A stretch of DNA of 64,000 nt from contig CM046871.1 of NCBI GenBank assembly GCA_025617745.1, positions 30,511,579 through 30,575,578 on the forward strand, in the 5' to 3' direction. The notes under the pieces were generated by a model. The model was not told the origin of the DNA, ran no database searches, and was given only the letters and a program-made list of their open reading frames with translations. The DNA is from Heliocidaris erythrogramma (taxonomy: Eukaryota; Echinodermata; Echinoidea; Camarodonta; Echinometridae). Below, in pieces: positions 11,152 to 21,913 of this stretch. Made by a program: the position numbers and the translations under genes. Within the stretch, counting starts at the first letter, position 1. Every line of letters starts with the position of its first letter.

Positions 11152-14100
11152 ATGACAGCTTCGGGAGTCTATTTAGCGGCTGATGCCTTTATGGTGTGCC
11201 TTACCCATGCATTTTCGACTGAAAGAGAGGAAGTTATGGGTTTGTGTATTGGCGAGGTAGGTTTACACAGTCCCATATGTTAAAGTTTGTGTTAGTTGAA
11301 CCATGGAACAGCCCGTGCGTTTGAGCATGGGTAAATTTCATTATGCTTCCAAAGTCTTATTAACTGATTAAGCATTGTCGGCATAATCGTGATATAGTCC
11401 CCACCATACCCTAACCCTAACCCTAACCCTAACCCTAACCCTAATCCTAAAGTAACCCTAATCCTAATCCTAAACCCTAACCCTAACCCTAACCCTAAAA
11501 CCTAACCCTAATCCTAAACCCTAACCAGCTAACCCTAATCCTAATCCTAAAAAAACTTAGATTTTTTTGAAGCGGGGACTATTTCACGATAATGCCAGCA
11601 TTGTCTGAATAATTGTGCAGATGGGATCATTTATTGTAGTTTTACAAAGCAATGTTGACGGTTCTTTTTTTAACAACTCGGTCACTGATCCACGTAGGCC
11701 TAGACCAAAAGTAAAACAGCTTCAGTCTCTCTGTATCGTCGCCGTCGGTTGTCTGCACTCATACTCATAGGTACACGCCATTGCCATGATTGCCGACTGT
11801 GTAGTAACGCAGCCAACACACATCCCATACCTAAACTGCATCACTGTGCATTTTTGGCTATATTTAATTGAAACTCATATATTGCAGTTTACTTAAATCC
11901 AAATACTTATGTTGAATAATAGATGATTAAAACTTACCAGGTTGTTTTGTGACCTTTGAAGAGGGTTTCCTGAAATTTTGGGTCCTTTTTGTCGATAACT
12001 GCTATCGAGACTGTCCCGTCAGCATCCAGTTTGTATTTTTCACGATTATGATGAAGGGAGCCCTCAGCGCTCGTAGTTGTACCGGCGCGATCGGTTCGTC
12101 GATCTCCTACGAAGACCTGGAAGGGCCAAACTGACGACGTAAAAAAAAAAAATATTACGTACGTACGTAATAATTACTACGTACGTACGTAATATTTTTT
12201 ATTTTTTTACGTCGTCAGTTTGGCCCTTCCACTTTTCCAGGTCTTCGTAGAATAGCTTGTGTGCGTAACATTCTGCGTACGTATCTACGGTGCGTAACCA
12301 TGTAGAGCGGCCTCACTATTGCGCAACATATTGAGAGCAGTCGTCATCCGTATGGAGGTGTGGGTAACAAGTACCAAAAAGAGGGCTGTAAATGTAAGTT
12401 TTTATAACTTTCTACATTTTGTATCTTAACGAACTGATAACTTAAAATCTAAAGAATGATACTTAAGTATCAGTTTGCCCACAAAAACCTCCATTTCAAA
12501 CAAAATTACATCTGTATCCCCAATACCCAGTATACACACATGTATATGATCCTAATGTCAATATGACCATTGCTTGCTGATGTGGTTGTCTGGTTGTTCC
12601 GCTGAGACTTCGTCTGGCTCCACTAGACATGACTAGACCTCCGTACATAGAGACTGAATGATCACATATCGCGTAGTGAGTGGACGGTCATATCCGGAAC
12701 CGGAAGTGTATTTTTATTATTTGTCTGTGTGTTTGTGTGTGTAGCATGTATTCAGTGGCGTATCCGTGCAGTATATACGTAACGGCAACGCGATCTAAGG
12801 CTCAGGTCGGCTGATCATCCACCTTGTTGATGATACACGGTCGTACCGTCTGTCTATGGGGAAGGTTGAGAAATGTCAGAAATATTAAAGATTTCCCCAT
12901 AACAGACGGTTATTTCTGTCAATGATCCACCCAGCTTTTATGGCTTTCTTCCTTAAAATTAAACTTGTCTTTACTTTAGTTCTGTTAGTTTACTAGTTTA
13001 ACTAAGTAAGACTAAGTTAACTACATGTGTGTAAGTTAAATTTGTCAAAAAGTTTAAAATTTTAAAATATAAAATTCAATTTCAATGGCACAGCCGCAAG
13101 TTGACAATGGCAATGCATCAATCAAGCTTCTCTTTTTTTCCTTTTTTTTTTACAATCTTTTTTAATACTATTGTTTATTTTATTACTTGATCTATCCTTT
13201 ACAGCTACGTGATATTAAAATTATTGTCATGTTTGATAAAAATTTGTTAAAATAAAATTTAAAATGTACATAATGTTAAGGTTTATGACATGAATGAGAC
13301 TCGCACTGATTCACTTTATGCATGTACAAGCTTATCTGAAGTCTAAGCTTGTACTCCATAACAGTTTTCAGGGGTGAATAGGCTTCAATAGCTTTTGTCA
13401 TGTTTGTGTGTAACAGCGGGCCTTTTTCCATTCTAGATCATTCATACATGAGAGGAAAATAATTATTTAAAATCTCACAACTCTGAAACCCCAAAGTTGA
13501 ACTTGAAGAGTCCCTGAATCAGGTAATCTAGCAAATTTAAGAAAATCAGATCTTGCTTAGAGCAATTTTGTTGTTTGTTTTTGACTGCTGCAACAGTAAA
13601 TGCTGGACACAGTCCCAATTGGCAAGGGCCTATGAGTGGCACTGATTTAACATGTTTAACTTAGTTAAATTTGAAAATACTTCTTCATAATTACACTTGG
13701 TAGATCAAAAGGCCAGAGTATGAAGAGAAAGAAAAAATATTCCTTTGGAAATGAAATCAATAATACGATAACATCTAGTGGTAGGTCTAGAGAGAGTCAA
13801 ATGAGAATGGCTGGTAAAAAAGCGCACTCACACTTATGCAAGGTTATTGGAGATAACCTCGCACTCTTTACCTTCGTACCACAAGGAATTACTTCCCATA
13901 GCAAGTGTGTGATCTCTAGCGTATATGTGTGCTGGAAAGGAGCAAGATTGCTGACCAAAAACAGCCTGAAAATTCACTTGATCAAGATGATAAAGATTCT
14001 ATTGAAGAATCTGGCATGAAATCAGATATACTTTCATCCTAAAATGTAGAAGGAAGTATTTTCTCAAAATTTTGCTGATTATATTGGTGTTTATACCTCT

Positions 14101-17100
14101 TCAACTTTGAGGTCGTAACCACCGCCAAAGTCTACACAGCCCCACATAGTGATGGTTCCTTGAGTGGGTAAAAGGAGAATTTAGATTCAGAATTAGACAT
14201 GTTAGAATGAAGGTTTAAAATTACAATATGATGCTGATGGAATGAAGAATCTATCATGGAGAAACTAAACAATAAAAAAAGTGCTTTTAGCTTGGAATGA
14301 ACAAAATAATTATGTAGGTCTGGGCCTAGGCAGGCTATACATTTAGAATAAGAGATAACGTGAATGAGACTCAAAGCAATATATAGAGAAGTGTTTTTAA
14401 AGTTTTTATAGTGAATTCAAATGCATCTCTTCATAATTACTGCTACCACAACCTTTAGTTTCATTAAACCAGAGTTCCAAATGATGAATTAATCAAAATG
14501 ATTAAAAAACTTTGTCGATTTTGACAGTCTAAAGTCTATTAGTATACATGTATGTAATCTATGCCTTTTTTATTAATTCATTTTTTCTTCTGCTTATTGC
14601 CTTTTCAGATTGACACCAATAAGATTGTGCATATAGTGTCTGTCATCATGCTGCGTCGTTCTGATAAGAGGAAAGACAGAGTAGAGATATCTCCAGAACA
14701 ACTCTCTTTTGCAGCTTCAGAGGCAGAGATATCCTTTTGACCACCCTTGCAACTACCACTATGAGGTTATCTCGTATATAGCAGATTTTAAATCTGCATG
14801 TATAGTTTGCATACTTGGCTTTTGGGGGACTGTGTCGGTATCGGCAGGGAAAATCCAGGGTAGATCATACATGAGGAAGAGGGAAATAAGCAGGTATTAT
14901 ACTTCATTTTCATCTTGGAAACCCCAAATTTTGAGATGAATATTAGAAAAAAAACCTTGTATCAAGTCATCCAGCTGTGTTAATACAAGTAAAGTATATA
15001 TCCTAATTGCATTCATTTTGGCATATGAAAATCTCTGATGTAGATAGCAGGAGTATGATAAATAAAAATACACCAACAATTTCCAGTACAGAGTTTTTAA
15101 TAATTTGCGTCATTTGGTCAGTAAGAAAACGTGCCTTGTAGAGATTTAGAGAAAGGAAAAGAGAGGGGGGGGAGGGGCTCTCAGAATTTTCATCCCTCAC
15201 TTTAATATTAATATGCAAGTGGCTAAATAGCCGTTGTCAGCCAGCTCATGTTCCTTGACAGCTATATTCACAGGTTGGCGAGAGAGATGAGCCGACCCCT
15301 GAGGGTAGTTGGTTGGTACCACTCTCATCCTCACATTACAGTTTGGCCCTCGCATGTAGGTGAGTTATACTTTTGCATAACTGTGCAATCAGAGATATTA
15401 GCTACATTTCAATAACATCAGCTGTATTTGATATTATACATGCACAGCATACAGACAAGTACTCCATAAAAGATGCCTGGAAAAAGACTTACATTCAGAA
15501 GTAGAAGGATGATCCAATATCGTAGTTCAGTATGATTCCTACAGTTCAGGCTTTTTTTTGCTGGGGTAACCAGTCATTTTGCTCCTTTGAAACTCTCATG
15601 TACAAGATCTTGTCATTCCCTCGCCGGCCTGTTGTAAAAAGTGACCCCAGTATAGCTGTGGGGTGTCACCTGAACCTCATACACATATGAGTGCCTTGTA
15701 TTTGTTTTGTATGTCAATCTTAGATGTCCAGACCGAAAACATCGTACCAGGCTACCAGCTGCTTAATGAATGCTTTGTGGATGCTTTGTGGGTCAAATCT
15801 CCTCAAGCTTCAACAACTCTACCAAAATTAACATGCCTTCAACTGTAATTGTAGGAAGTTTATACTCTAGTGTAGCTGCCTTTGATAACCTCAAGAAAAT
15901 CTTTGATCTTTGTTTTTAACTAGATGTCCAGACACAAGCATCATATCAACTGCTTGATGAATGCTTTGTGGGTCTAATCTTCTCATGCTTTAATGACGAT
16001 AACTCTACCAACCAAGGTCTGATTCAAGTCACGTGCTTTCAGTCAATCAACCAGAGTCCAGAAGGAGAGGCACCTCAGTAAGATTTTCTACCATTCTCTG
16101 TTTATTTTAAGATTTTAATTCTTCATTTATTGTTAGGAATTTGCTCTATGAAACATCCAAACGGTATTAACCTGTAACAGTTCCGATGTCTAAACAGCAT
16201 CTTCTTGCAATCAGAAAACTGGCAGCTAACTTCAGTTTGCCACTACACATCTTTGGAAGGTGTCTGGACTGTAGACATAAAAACTGTCACAGGTTAACAC
16301 CTTTTTGATGTGTCATTGATCTAATTCGTATTAATTTAAACCATCCTGATGTTGTTTAACAACTGTATACCTTTGCTTATTATACCCCCGCCAAACAAAG
16401 TTTGAAGGGGGTATATAGGAATCAGTCGACGGTTGGGCGGTCGGGCGGGCGGGCGGTCGGTCGGTCCGTCCGTTGCAAATCTTGCGGATCGAAGTACTTC
16501 CTCAGTTTTTGACCGAAAGTCATGAAATTTGGTACACACATCGGTCTTGGTGGGAAGATGTGCAAGACATACTTTTCGGATGAGTCGGAATCTGCGTTGC
16601 CATGGTAACGGCATATTTATGGCAGAAAATCAAGGAAAACACCTTGCGGATCGAACTACTTCCTCAGTTTTTGACCGAAAGTCATGAAATTTGGTACACA
16701 CATTGGTCTTGGTGGGAAGATGTGCAAGACATATTTTTCGGATGAGTCGGAATCTGCGTTGCCATGGTAACAGCATATTTATGGCAGAAAATCAAGGAAA
16801 ACACCTTGCGGATCGAACTACTTCCTCAGTTTTTGACCGAAAGTCATGAAATTTGGTACACACATTGGTCTTACTGGGAAGATGTGTACAACATATTTTT
16901 TTTTATGTGTCGGAAGCTGCGTTGCCATGGAAACGGCATATCTATGGCAGTAATTCAGGGAAAAATCTTGCGGATCGAACTACTTCCTCAGTTTTCGACC
17001 GAAAGTCATGAAATTTGGTACACACATTGGTCTTGGTGGGAAGATGTGCAAGACATATTTTTCGGATGAGTCGGAATCTGCGTTGCCATGGTAACGGCAT

Positions 17101-17719
17101 ATTTATGGCAGAAAATCAAGGAAACACCTTGCGGATCGAACTACTTCCTCAGTTTTTGACCGAAAGTCATGAAATTTGGTACACACATTGGTCTTACTGG
17201 GAAGATGTGTACAAGATATTTTTTTTGATGTGTCGGAAGCTGCGTTGCCATGGAAACGGCATATCTATGGCAGTAAATCAGGGAAAAATCTTGCGGATCG
17301 AACTACTTCCTCAGTTTTCGACCAAAAGTCAAGAAATTTGGTACACACATTGGTCTTGGTGGGAAGTTGTGCAAGACATATTTTTTGGATGTGTCGGAAG
17401 CTGCGTTGCCATGGAAATGGCATATCTATGGCAGTACAGTAAATCAGGGAAAAATCTTGCGGATCGAACTACTTCCTCAGTTTTCGACCAAAAGTCAAGA
17501 AAGGCTGTTGTCACGGGGCGGGGGTATTAATCATCATATTCAGTGATATTTCTAGTTATTTTCGATATTATATTGTGGTTGGCTGGTACATGTACTCTTT
17601 GTTTGAAATGATAATGTACAAGTTAATTGTATTTTGAATGTTTCAATGCTTGTTGACAAAGTTGGTATGCCCTTGCCTGTAAATTTGAAAATCTGTGAGG
17701 ACCCTTTTTGAGGTGGAGT

Positions 17720-17750
<31 letters not shown>

Positions 17751-19624
17751 TGGCGGAGTTTAAATATTTTCACCTCGAACTTGAAAATCTGAGGAACATT
17801 TATTTCTAGGGGGGTGGGGAGTTTGTCAGAAAATTTTCACCAAACTTGTTGGCAAATATGGTGCTTTAGGAACCCCCCCTAACCCAATTCAAAATGGTTG
17901 GTAGAAAATGGGATCCTTAAACCATGTTGATATCACCTTGTTTATGTCATTTTATAAATTGCATATTTTTCTCTATTTGTAGGTATGAGAGACTGGAGAT
18001 TGCTCTTCACATCATTCCTCAGCAAACCTTTGGTCAGGCATGTCTGGATGCCTTGGCCGAGTTACCAAGGATACTCACCATGGAGGAGGGGGAGGCATAT
18101 GCAAAGGCCAGCGAGTCAACCCAAGGTCATCTCTTGACAGCTATACACAATGGTGCAGGTAGGAGAACCCTTCTGTCATGCTGTTTTCTTTCTGCACCTC
18201 TGATGTATCAGTTCATACACATTGAACATATATTCATGTACCATGGGCCTCACCACAAATGAATATAATTAGGTGATACATGATGCATCCCTACTTTGTA
18301 GCCACAGACTATATTTCAGCACTTCAGCAACATTTCATAAAGCTTTGGCCTGGCTTAAAGGGAAATCCAACCTTAATAGCAAGTTGCTTTGAAAGAAAGA
18401 GGAAAAATCAGAGAAGCAGACTGGTGAAAGTTTGAACAAAATCGGACAAGCAATAAGAAAGTTATGAATTTTTGAAAGTCGTAATCACTATACATATATG
18501 GGAATTTCAAATTGGCCGAATAGGTAATGTCACTGTGATGTACCTGTGGACAACTCCCCCATTCGCTCCAACACACAAAATGACTAAAATGTCACTATTT
18601 TCAAAATGTATTTCTCAGTGGGATTTTTTTCTTTCATGAGGACCTATAACAATATGCGATCTCCAATATATTTTTTTGGTACTGCCCCGAGGGTATAGAT
18701 GTAGTGATCTCATCTTTCAAACATCCATAACTTTCTTAGTCCTTTTCCTATTTCTTAAAAACTTTCACCATCCTGTTTTTGTTATTTTTCTGCTTTCACA
18801 CAAATCATCTTATTACCAGGGTTGGATTGCCCTTTAAAGGGATACTCAACCGCAGATTGTGGACGTTTTCATGCCGCGAGAGGGCACCGTGATCGTTACC
18901 TGATCATGCCGTTGCCCCTCGGGGCGCAAACCTCGGATAGACTCGTCGCCGCACAAACATGTACGCTCCACCTGAGCTCAAGCTCTCGTGCGAGATTCGG
19001 TCGGCTTCGTGCAGTCGAAATGTAATCCCACTTAGTCCAACGGACGCGTTCGACGCACAAACTTTGTGTACGAGTGAATTGGGCTTACGCAATCCTGACT
19101 TTCCCCACGGCCGCCCGGTGGCGTATCCCTTTAACTATGTCGGTCTGATTGTGTCAGAAGCTTCAAATCAGAGCCTATGAGATGATGTAATCTAGCCTTT
19201 ACTGTGTAGAACATGTGTTATGAAATATGACTGACAAGGGCTTGTGCTTACAAACAAAAGTACCCATATTGCTAGGAAATTTGTTTCTTAGAACTTTATA
19301 AGCATGTTTGACACTGTGTCAATAAATCTGTACTTAAATATTCATGTTTTTGTTTTGTTTGTTTGAAAAGTGTATTGTTAAGTATGCTCAAATATACCAT
19401 TGGATTTGTGAAAATGGATGTTTTCTATAAGCACCCTTTTTGATTTGTATCTTATTTCTCCTACTACAGTGTACACAAAATCCGTTTGTCATCAGCTAGA
19501 GAGACTGACTGGGCCTTTGCTGCAAACGTTAGAAAACAGACTTGAAAAGAACATGCAACTCATTGAGGATATGGAGCGAGAAAAGAAACAGTTGGTGGAA
19601 GAACTGAAAGCTGGTAGCTCATGA
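11152..19624 (+). CDS. BRCC3: BRCC36-type K63-specific deubiquitinase (JAMM/MPN+)
   Basis: Six coding exons: 11152-11256, 14609-14728, 15272-15359, 15924-16077, 17983-18158, 19470-19624. Phases match at every junction and the total is 798 nt (265 aa plus stop). The first exon starts with ATG and ends in MGLCIGE, with the MPN+ glutamate in EREEVMG. Exon 2 gives RRSDKRKDRVEISPEQL. Exon 3 gives the zinc-binding JAMM motif HSHPHITVWPSHV, and the aspartate that completes it is coded across the exon 3/4 junction. Exons 5-6 give the helical C-terminus used to pair with an Abraxas-type partner. BRCC36 removes K63-linked ubiquitin in the BRCA1-A (nuclear) and BRISC (cytoplasmic) complexes. Introns are GT-AG except intron 2, which is AT-AC. 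The protein is shorter than the human one (316 aa), mainly because a segment between exons 1 and 2 is absent. Confidence 0.93.
11380..11596. mobile_element. MITE carrying telomere-like CCCTAA repeats, 9-bp TSD
   Basis: Terminal inverted repeats GGCATAATCGTGATATAGTC (11380 onward) and their imperfect complement (to 11596) flank about 150 bp of CCCTAA/CCTAAT repeats (11407-11555). The 9-bp duplication AGCATTGTC occurs at 11371-11379 and 11597-11605. The internal array includes perfect CCCTAA runs and degenerate AATCCTAA units. A 9-bp duplication suggests a MULE-, Merlin- or hAT-like transposase acting in trans. Confidence 0.8.
11763..12576. repeat. Dispersed repeat with foldback core, copy 1
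   Basis: This is nearly the same sequence as 47843-48572 plus 50687-50706. It includes a large palindrome at about 12109-12249, whose arms contain GACGACGTAAAAAA and ACGTACGTACGTAA around a short centre. One arm carries a few extra bases. No coding capacity. It is the empty-site version of the later copy, which is interrupted after CCTAAT. Confidence 0.8.
12577..13719. other. BRCC3 intron 1, no gene seen
   Basis: Unique-looking A/T-rich DNA with one imperfect hairpin at about 12846-12916 (CGTCTGTCTATGGGGAA against TTCCCCATAACAGACGG). I see nothing else in it. Confidence 0.4.
13720..14030 (+). pseudogene. Unassigned open frame, possible gene fragment
   Basis: A 99-codon frame with a mixed, protein-like composition (for example VIGDNLALFTFVPQG). 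Near 13930 an overlapping frame reads on as an acidic segment (ENSLDQDDKDSIEESG) before a stop at about 14040, which would fit one decayed exon with a frameshift. I do not recognise the family. It lies in BRCC3 intron 1 on the same strand and is not needed by the BRCC3 frame. It may be chance. Confidence 0.2.
14729..15271 (+). other. U12-type AT-AC intron of BRCC3
   Basis: The only splice that keeps the BRCC36 frame (SEAE then RLARE) leaves exon 2 at 14728 with the intron starting ATATCCTTTT. That matches the minor-spliceosome AT-AC donor consensus. The intron ends TTCAC at 15271. TTCCTTGAC at 15251-15259 matches the U12 branch-point consensus, with its adenosine about 13 nt before the end. 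No GT donor lies near the exon end. Confidence 0.9.
15722..15850 (+). pseudogene. Degenerate duplicate of BRCC3 exon 4
   Basis: An upstream near-copy of exon 4 keeps the acceptor (TTAG then ATGTCCAGAC). It still codes in frame for DVQT...YQLLNECFV, aligned to DVQTQASYQLLDECFV of the real exon at 15924. It then diverges, has a stop, and lacks a donor at the expected place. It lies about 200 bp before the functional exon inside intron 3, so it is a local tandem duplication that has decayed. Confidence 0.8.
16382..17527. mobile_element. MITE with internal 162-bp tandem array
   Basis: The ends are ATACCCCCGCC (16382-16392) and its complement GGCGGGGGTAT (17517-17527). Inside are seven units that start CTTGCGGATCGAA at 16481, 16643, 16805, 16967, 17128, 17290 and 17456, a period of 161-166 bp. 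Unit differences alternate between two subtypes, implying duplication of two-unit blocks. Open frames across it are by-products of the repeat. Sits in BRCC3 intron 4. Confidence 0.85.
17719..17750. repeat. Poly-G run
   Basis: About 30 consecutive G in BRCC3 intron 4. Such runs recur in this window (9876, 40734, 63626 and, as C, 27008) and are likely sites of assembly uncertainty. Confidence 0.8.
18359..18833. mobile_element. TTAA-flanked MITE, element 1
   Basis: The element is flanked by TTAA at 18355-18358 and 18834-18837. Termini AGGGAAATCCAACCTTAA and, inverted, AGGGCAATCCAACCCTGG form imperfect terminal repeats. TTAA duplications are the hallmark of piggyBac and Kolobok transposases. It lies in BRCC3 intron 5 and has no coding capacity. 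Confidence 0.8.
18838..19130. mobile_element. TTAA-flanked MITE, element 2
   Basis: It shares its left TTAA (18834-18837) with the preceding element and has its right TTAA at 19131-19134. Termini AGGGATACTCAACC and, inverted, AGGGATACGCCACC. The interior is G+C-rich, unlike its surroundings. A truncated relative lies at 39101-39184. Confidence 0.8.
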
Positions 19625-20060
19625 AACTCTTTACTATTGTTGTGTCATTGAGGTAGCACTGCTGATGTTGGATATCATCCTGCCCGAGGATATTCTTGTC
19701 TTGATTTTTAACGAGCTGTCTGACTGGACCAACCAAGGAACAGTGGGAAAAGCTGAAAGCTGGTATGAAGGTCTCTACACTGTTGGGTCTGTTCTTGAGA
19801 CAGTTGTTCCAAAGTCAGATATCATCCAGCATCCTTGCCCTAATTTTCATGTAAGCTGTCTATAATGGATCCACCAAGACACAGAGAGTGGAAAAACTGA
19901 AAGCTGGCATCTCATGAAACTTATCAGAGCATAGTTGTCTTTTTGAGATGACAGACCATCTTGTCCGACCATTGGAAATCGTTGCCACAGCTGTCGCCTA
20001 AATAAGCCATCTTGGATGGACCCATCAAACATCCTTGGATCATATATGCAGTCTATAGTC
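19625..20060 (+). repeat. Degenerate repeats of the BRCC3 stop region
   Basis: The phrase CTGAAAGCTGG followed by TAGCTCATGAAACT or a variant, which spans the BRCC3 stop codon (19604-19630), recurs at about 19755 and 19896 in diverged form, with similar downstream text. The 3' end of the last exon was therefore duplicated at least twice, in units of about 140-150 bp, and the copies lie in the presumed 3' UTR. Confidence 0.6.
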
Positions 20061-20590
20061 AGTGTATCTTGTTTCGGCTTTTGTACTGTGCTCAGTTCTA
20101 CGTGACCCTAAGGTTGGAGAACCCCTTTTAAGAACTTGTAAATGCAATAGCTAGAACAGCTGAAGAATCAAACTTTTAGAGAACCTGTGTCTCAAGATCC
20201 ATCTTATTGTCAACCCTATGGCCTCCAAGCTATGGGACATAGATAGATCAAGAGAAATGCACTAACATGTGTGGGAGAACATTGGTATATGGTTAAGGCG
20301 CTTGGCTCTCGAACAAGAGGTCTTGGGTTCTATTCTTGCTTATGTGCTTGCGTCCTTGGACACAGCGTTTTCCTACATTGTTTGTCCTTCGTGACTCTGG
20401 TGTATTAAATGGGTACCTGCAGTGCTGGGGTTATAATTTCTGGACCCTCAAGAAGAGCAGTATTTTTACTGATGAGGCCAATGTGGGTAAATGAGACCAT
20501 ATTATTGATTCCACTTGATTCCACATGTTCATCCTTATGATAACTACTGAAATTCAGTAGTTGAGGCCACATTTGTCAGTAGCATGTACA

Positions 20591-21366
20591 TGTACATGTA
20601 CTCCCCAAGATGACTTTTTAGGACACGTTGACATTAGCTGACCTGAAAAAAAAATGGGGGACCGATGTGGTTTTGCTAATAAAGTTTCCTTTATATCAAA
20701 CAATTTGCTATTGTTTCATTACTACATGTGGGAGGCTGCTATAAATATACGAGTACTAAACTGTTCAAATATACATGTACATATTTATATTGGTCATAAA
20801 AAGTAGATAAATAATTATGTTAAAAGTAAATGTTATGTGCTAAGATTGATGTAGTGGAAAATTATTAAAACATTCTTAAATTCTTAATTCTGATGTACCA
20901 TTAAGTCTATACATTTCAAGTTTGTGTGTGACTTGTGGTAATTATTAATCCCTCTTAGGCTTCGTTCACACATGACACATGACACATGTACTCCCCAAGA
21001 TGACTTTTTAGGACACGTTGACATTAGCTGACCTGAAAAAAAAATGGGGGACCGATGTGGTTTTGCTAATAAAGTTTCCTTTATATCAAACAATTTGCTA
21101 TTGTTTCATTACTACATGTGGGAGGCTGCTATAAATGTACGAGTACTAAACTGTTCAAATATACATGTACATATTTATATTGGTCATAAAAAGTAGATAA
21201 ATAATTATGTAAAAAGTAAATGTTATCTGCCAAGATTGATGTAGTGGAAAATTATTAAAACATTCTGAAATCTAATTCTGATGTACCATTAATTAAGTCT
21301 ATAATTTCAAGTTTGTGTGTGACTTGTGGTAATTATTAATCCCTCTTAGGCTTCGTTCACACATGA
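20591..21366. repeat. Tandem duplication, 390-bp unit, two copies
   Basis: Copies at 20591-20980 and 20981-21366 both start near CATGTACTCCCCAAGATGAC and end in TTCGTTCACACATGACACA. They differ by a few substitutions and small indels, so the duplication is fairly recent. Noncoding. Confidence 0.9.
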
Positions 21367-21769
21367 CACAGTAGACCGCTCCAAACTACGCCAAAATAGA
21401 ATGACCTAGGCGAAATATGCTTTACATTCTTGATCTTATAACATGCAGATAAGCGAGTGTGCATAGGGGCTTTTGTTACATGCAGCACTTTTCTTTCATC
21501 CCCACATGACACAATGTACATGTAAAATAGTGTTAATTTTCTGCAGCGCTTTTTTAAAGACGTTTTACCATGACATGTGTGAACTGGGTTTTACGTGTAT
21601 TTATAACTTCCACTGTAGAATTACCTGTCAGAAAATATGCAGTGTATACTAGTGATGGCCCAATAAATGGACTTGGTAAAATTATTACAGAATTCTTGTT
21701 CACCACATGAATTTGACCCAGCTTTTGATTGGCCATAATGTATGCCATTCTTTGAATAAAGAACACTAA

Positions 21770-21913
21770 TAACAAACTCTCGTTATAACAAGGTAATTTT
21801 GCTGGTCCCACTTCTTTGTATTCTATTTTTTTTTTAGCCCTGATATAACAAGGTTTCGATATAAAGAGGTAATTTCCTTGGTCCCAAGGAGTTTGTTATG
21901 AGGTTCCACTGTA
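21770..21913. mobile_element. pogo/Tigger-like MITE remnant
   Basis: Two inverted copies of a motif around TATAACAAGGTAATTT and GATATAAAGAGGTAATTT, with TTGGTCCCAAG between them, end in GAGGTTCCACTGTA, the complement of a CAGTGGAACCTC terminus used by pogo/Tigger elements. The left terminus is degraded. Confidence 0.5.

Larger units (their letters stand above)
11257..14608. other. BRCC3 intron 1
   Basis: The intron contains the telomere-repeat MITE (11380-11596), a dispersed repeat with a perfect-looking foldback (11763-12576), a short hairpin (about 12846-12916), and an unassigned open frame at 13720-14019. Joining exon 1 directly to 14609 gives an unbroken MPN sequence, so no exon is required here. 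Confidence 0.6.

Noticed and set aside
11407..11555. Chromosome-fusion scar or true telomere
   Set aside because: The CCCTAA array is short, flanked by inverted repeats and a 9-bp duplication, and lies inside a gene intron, so it is transposon cargo.
16336..17530. Long frames in the 162-bp array that look like a repeat protein
   Set aside because: The array is bounded by transposon ends inside a BRCC3 intron; the repeats are DNA repeats with stops and frameshifts between units.
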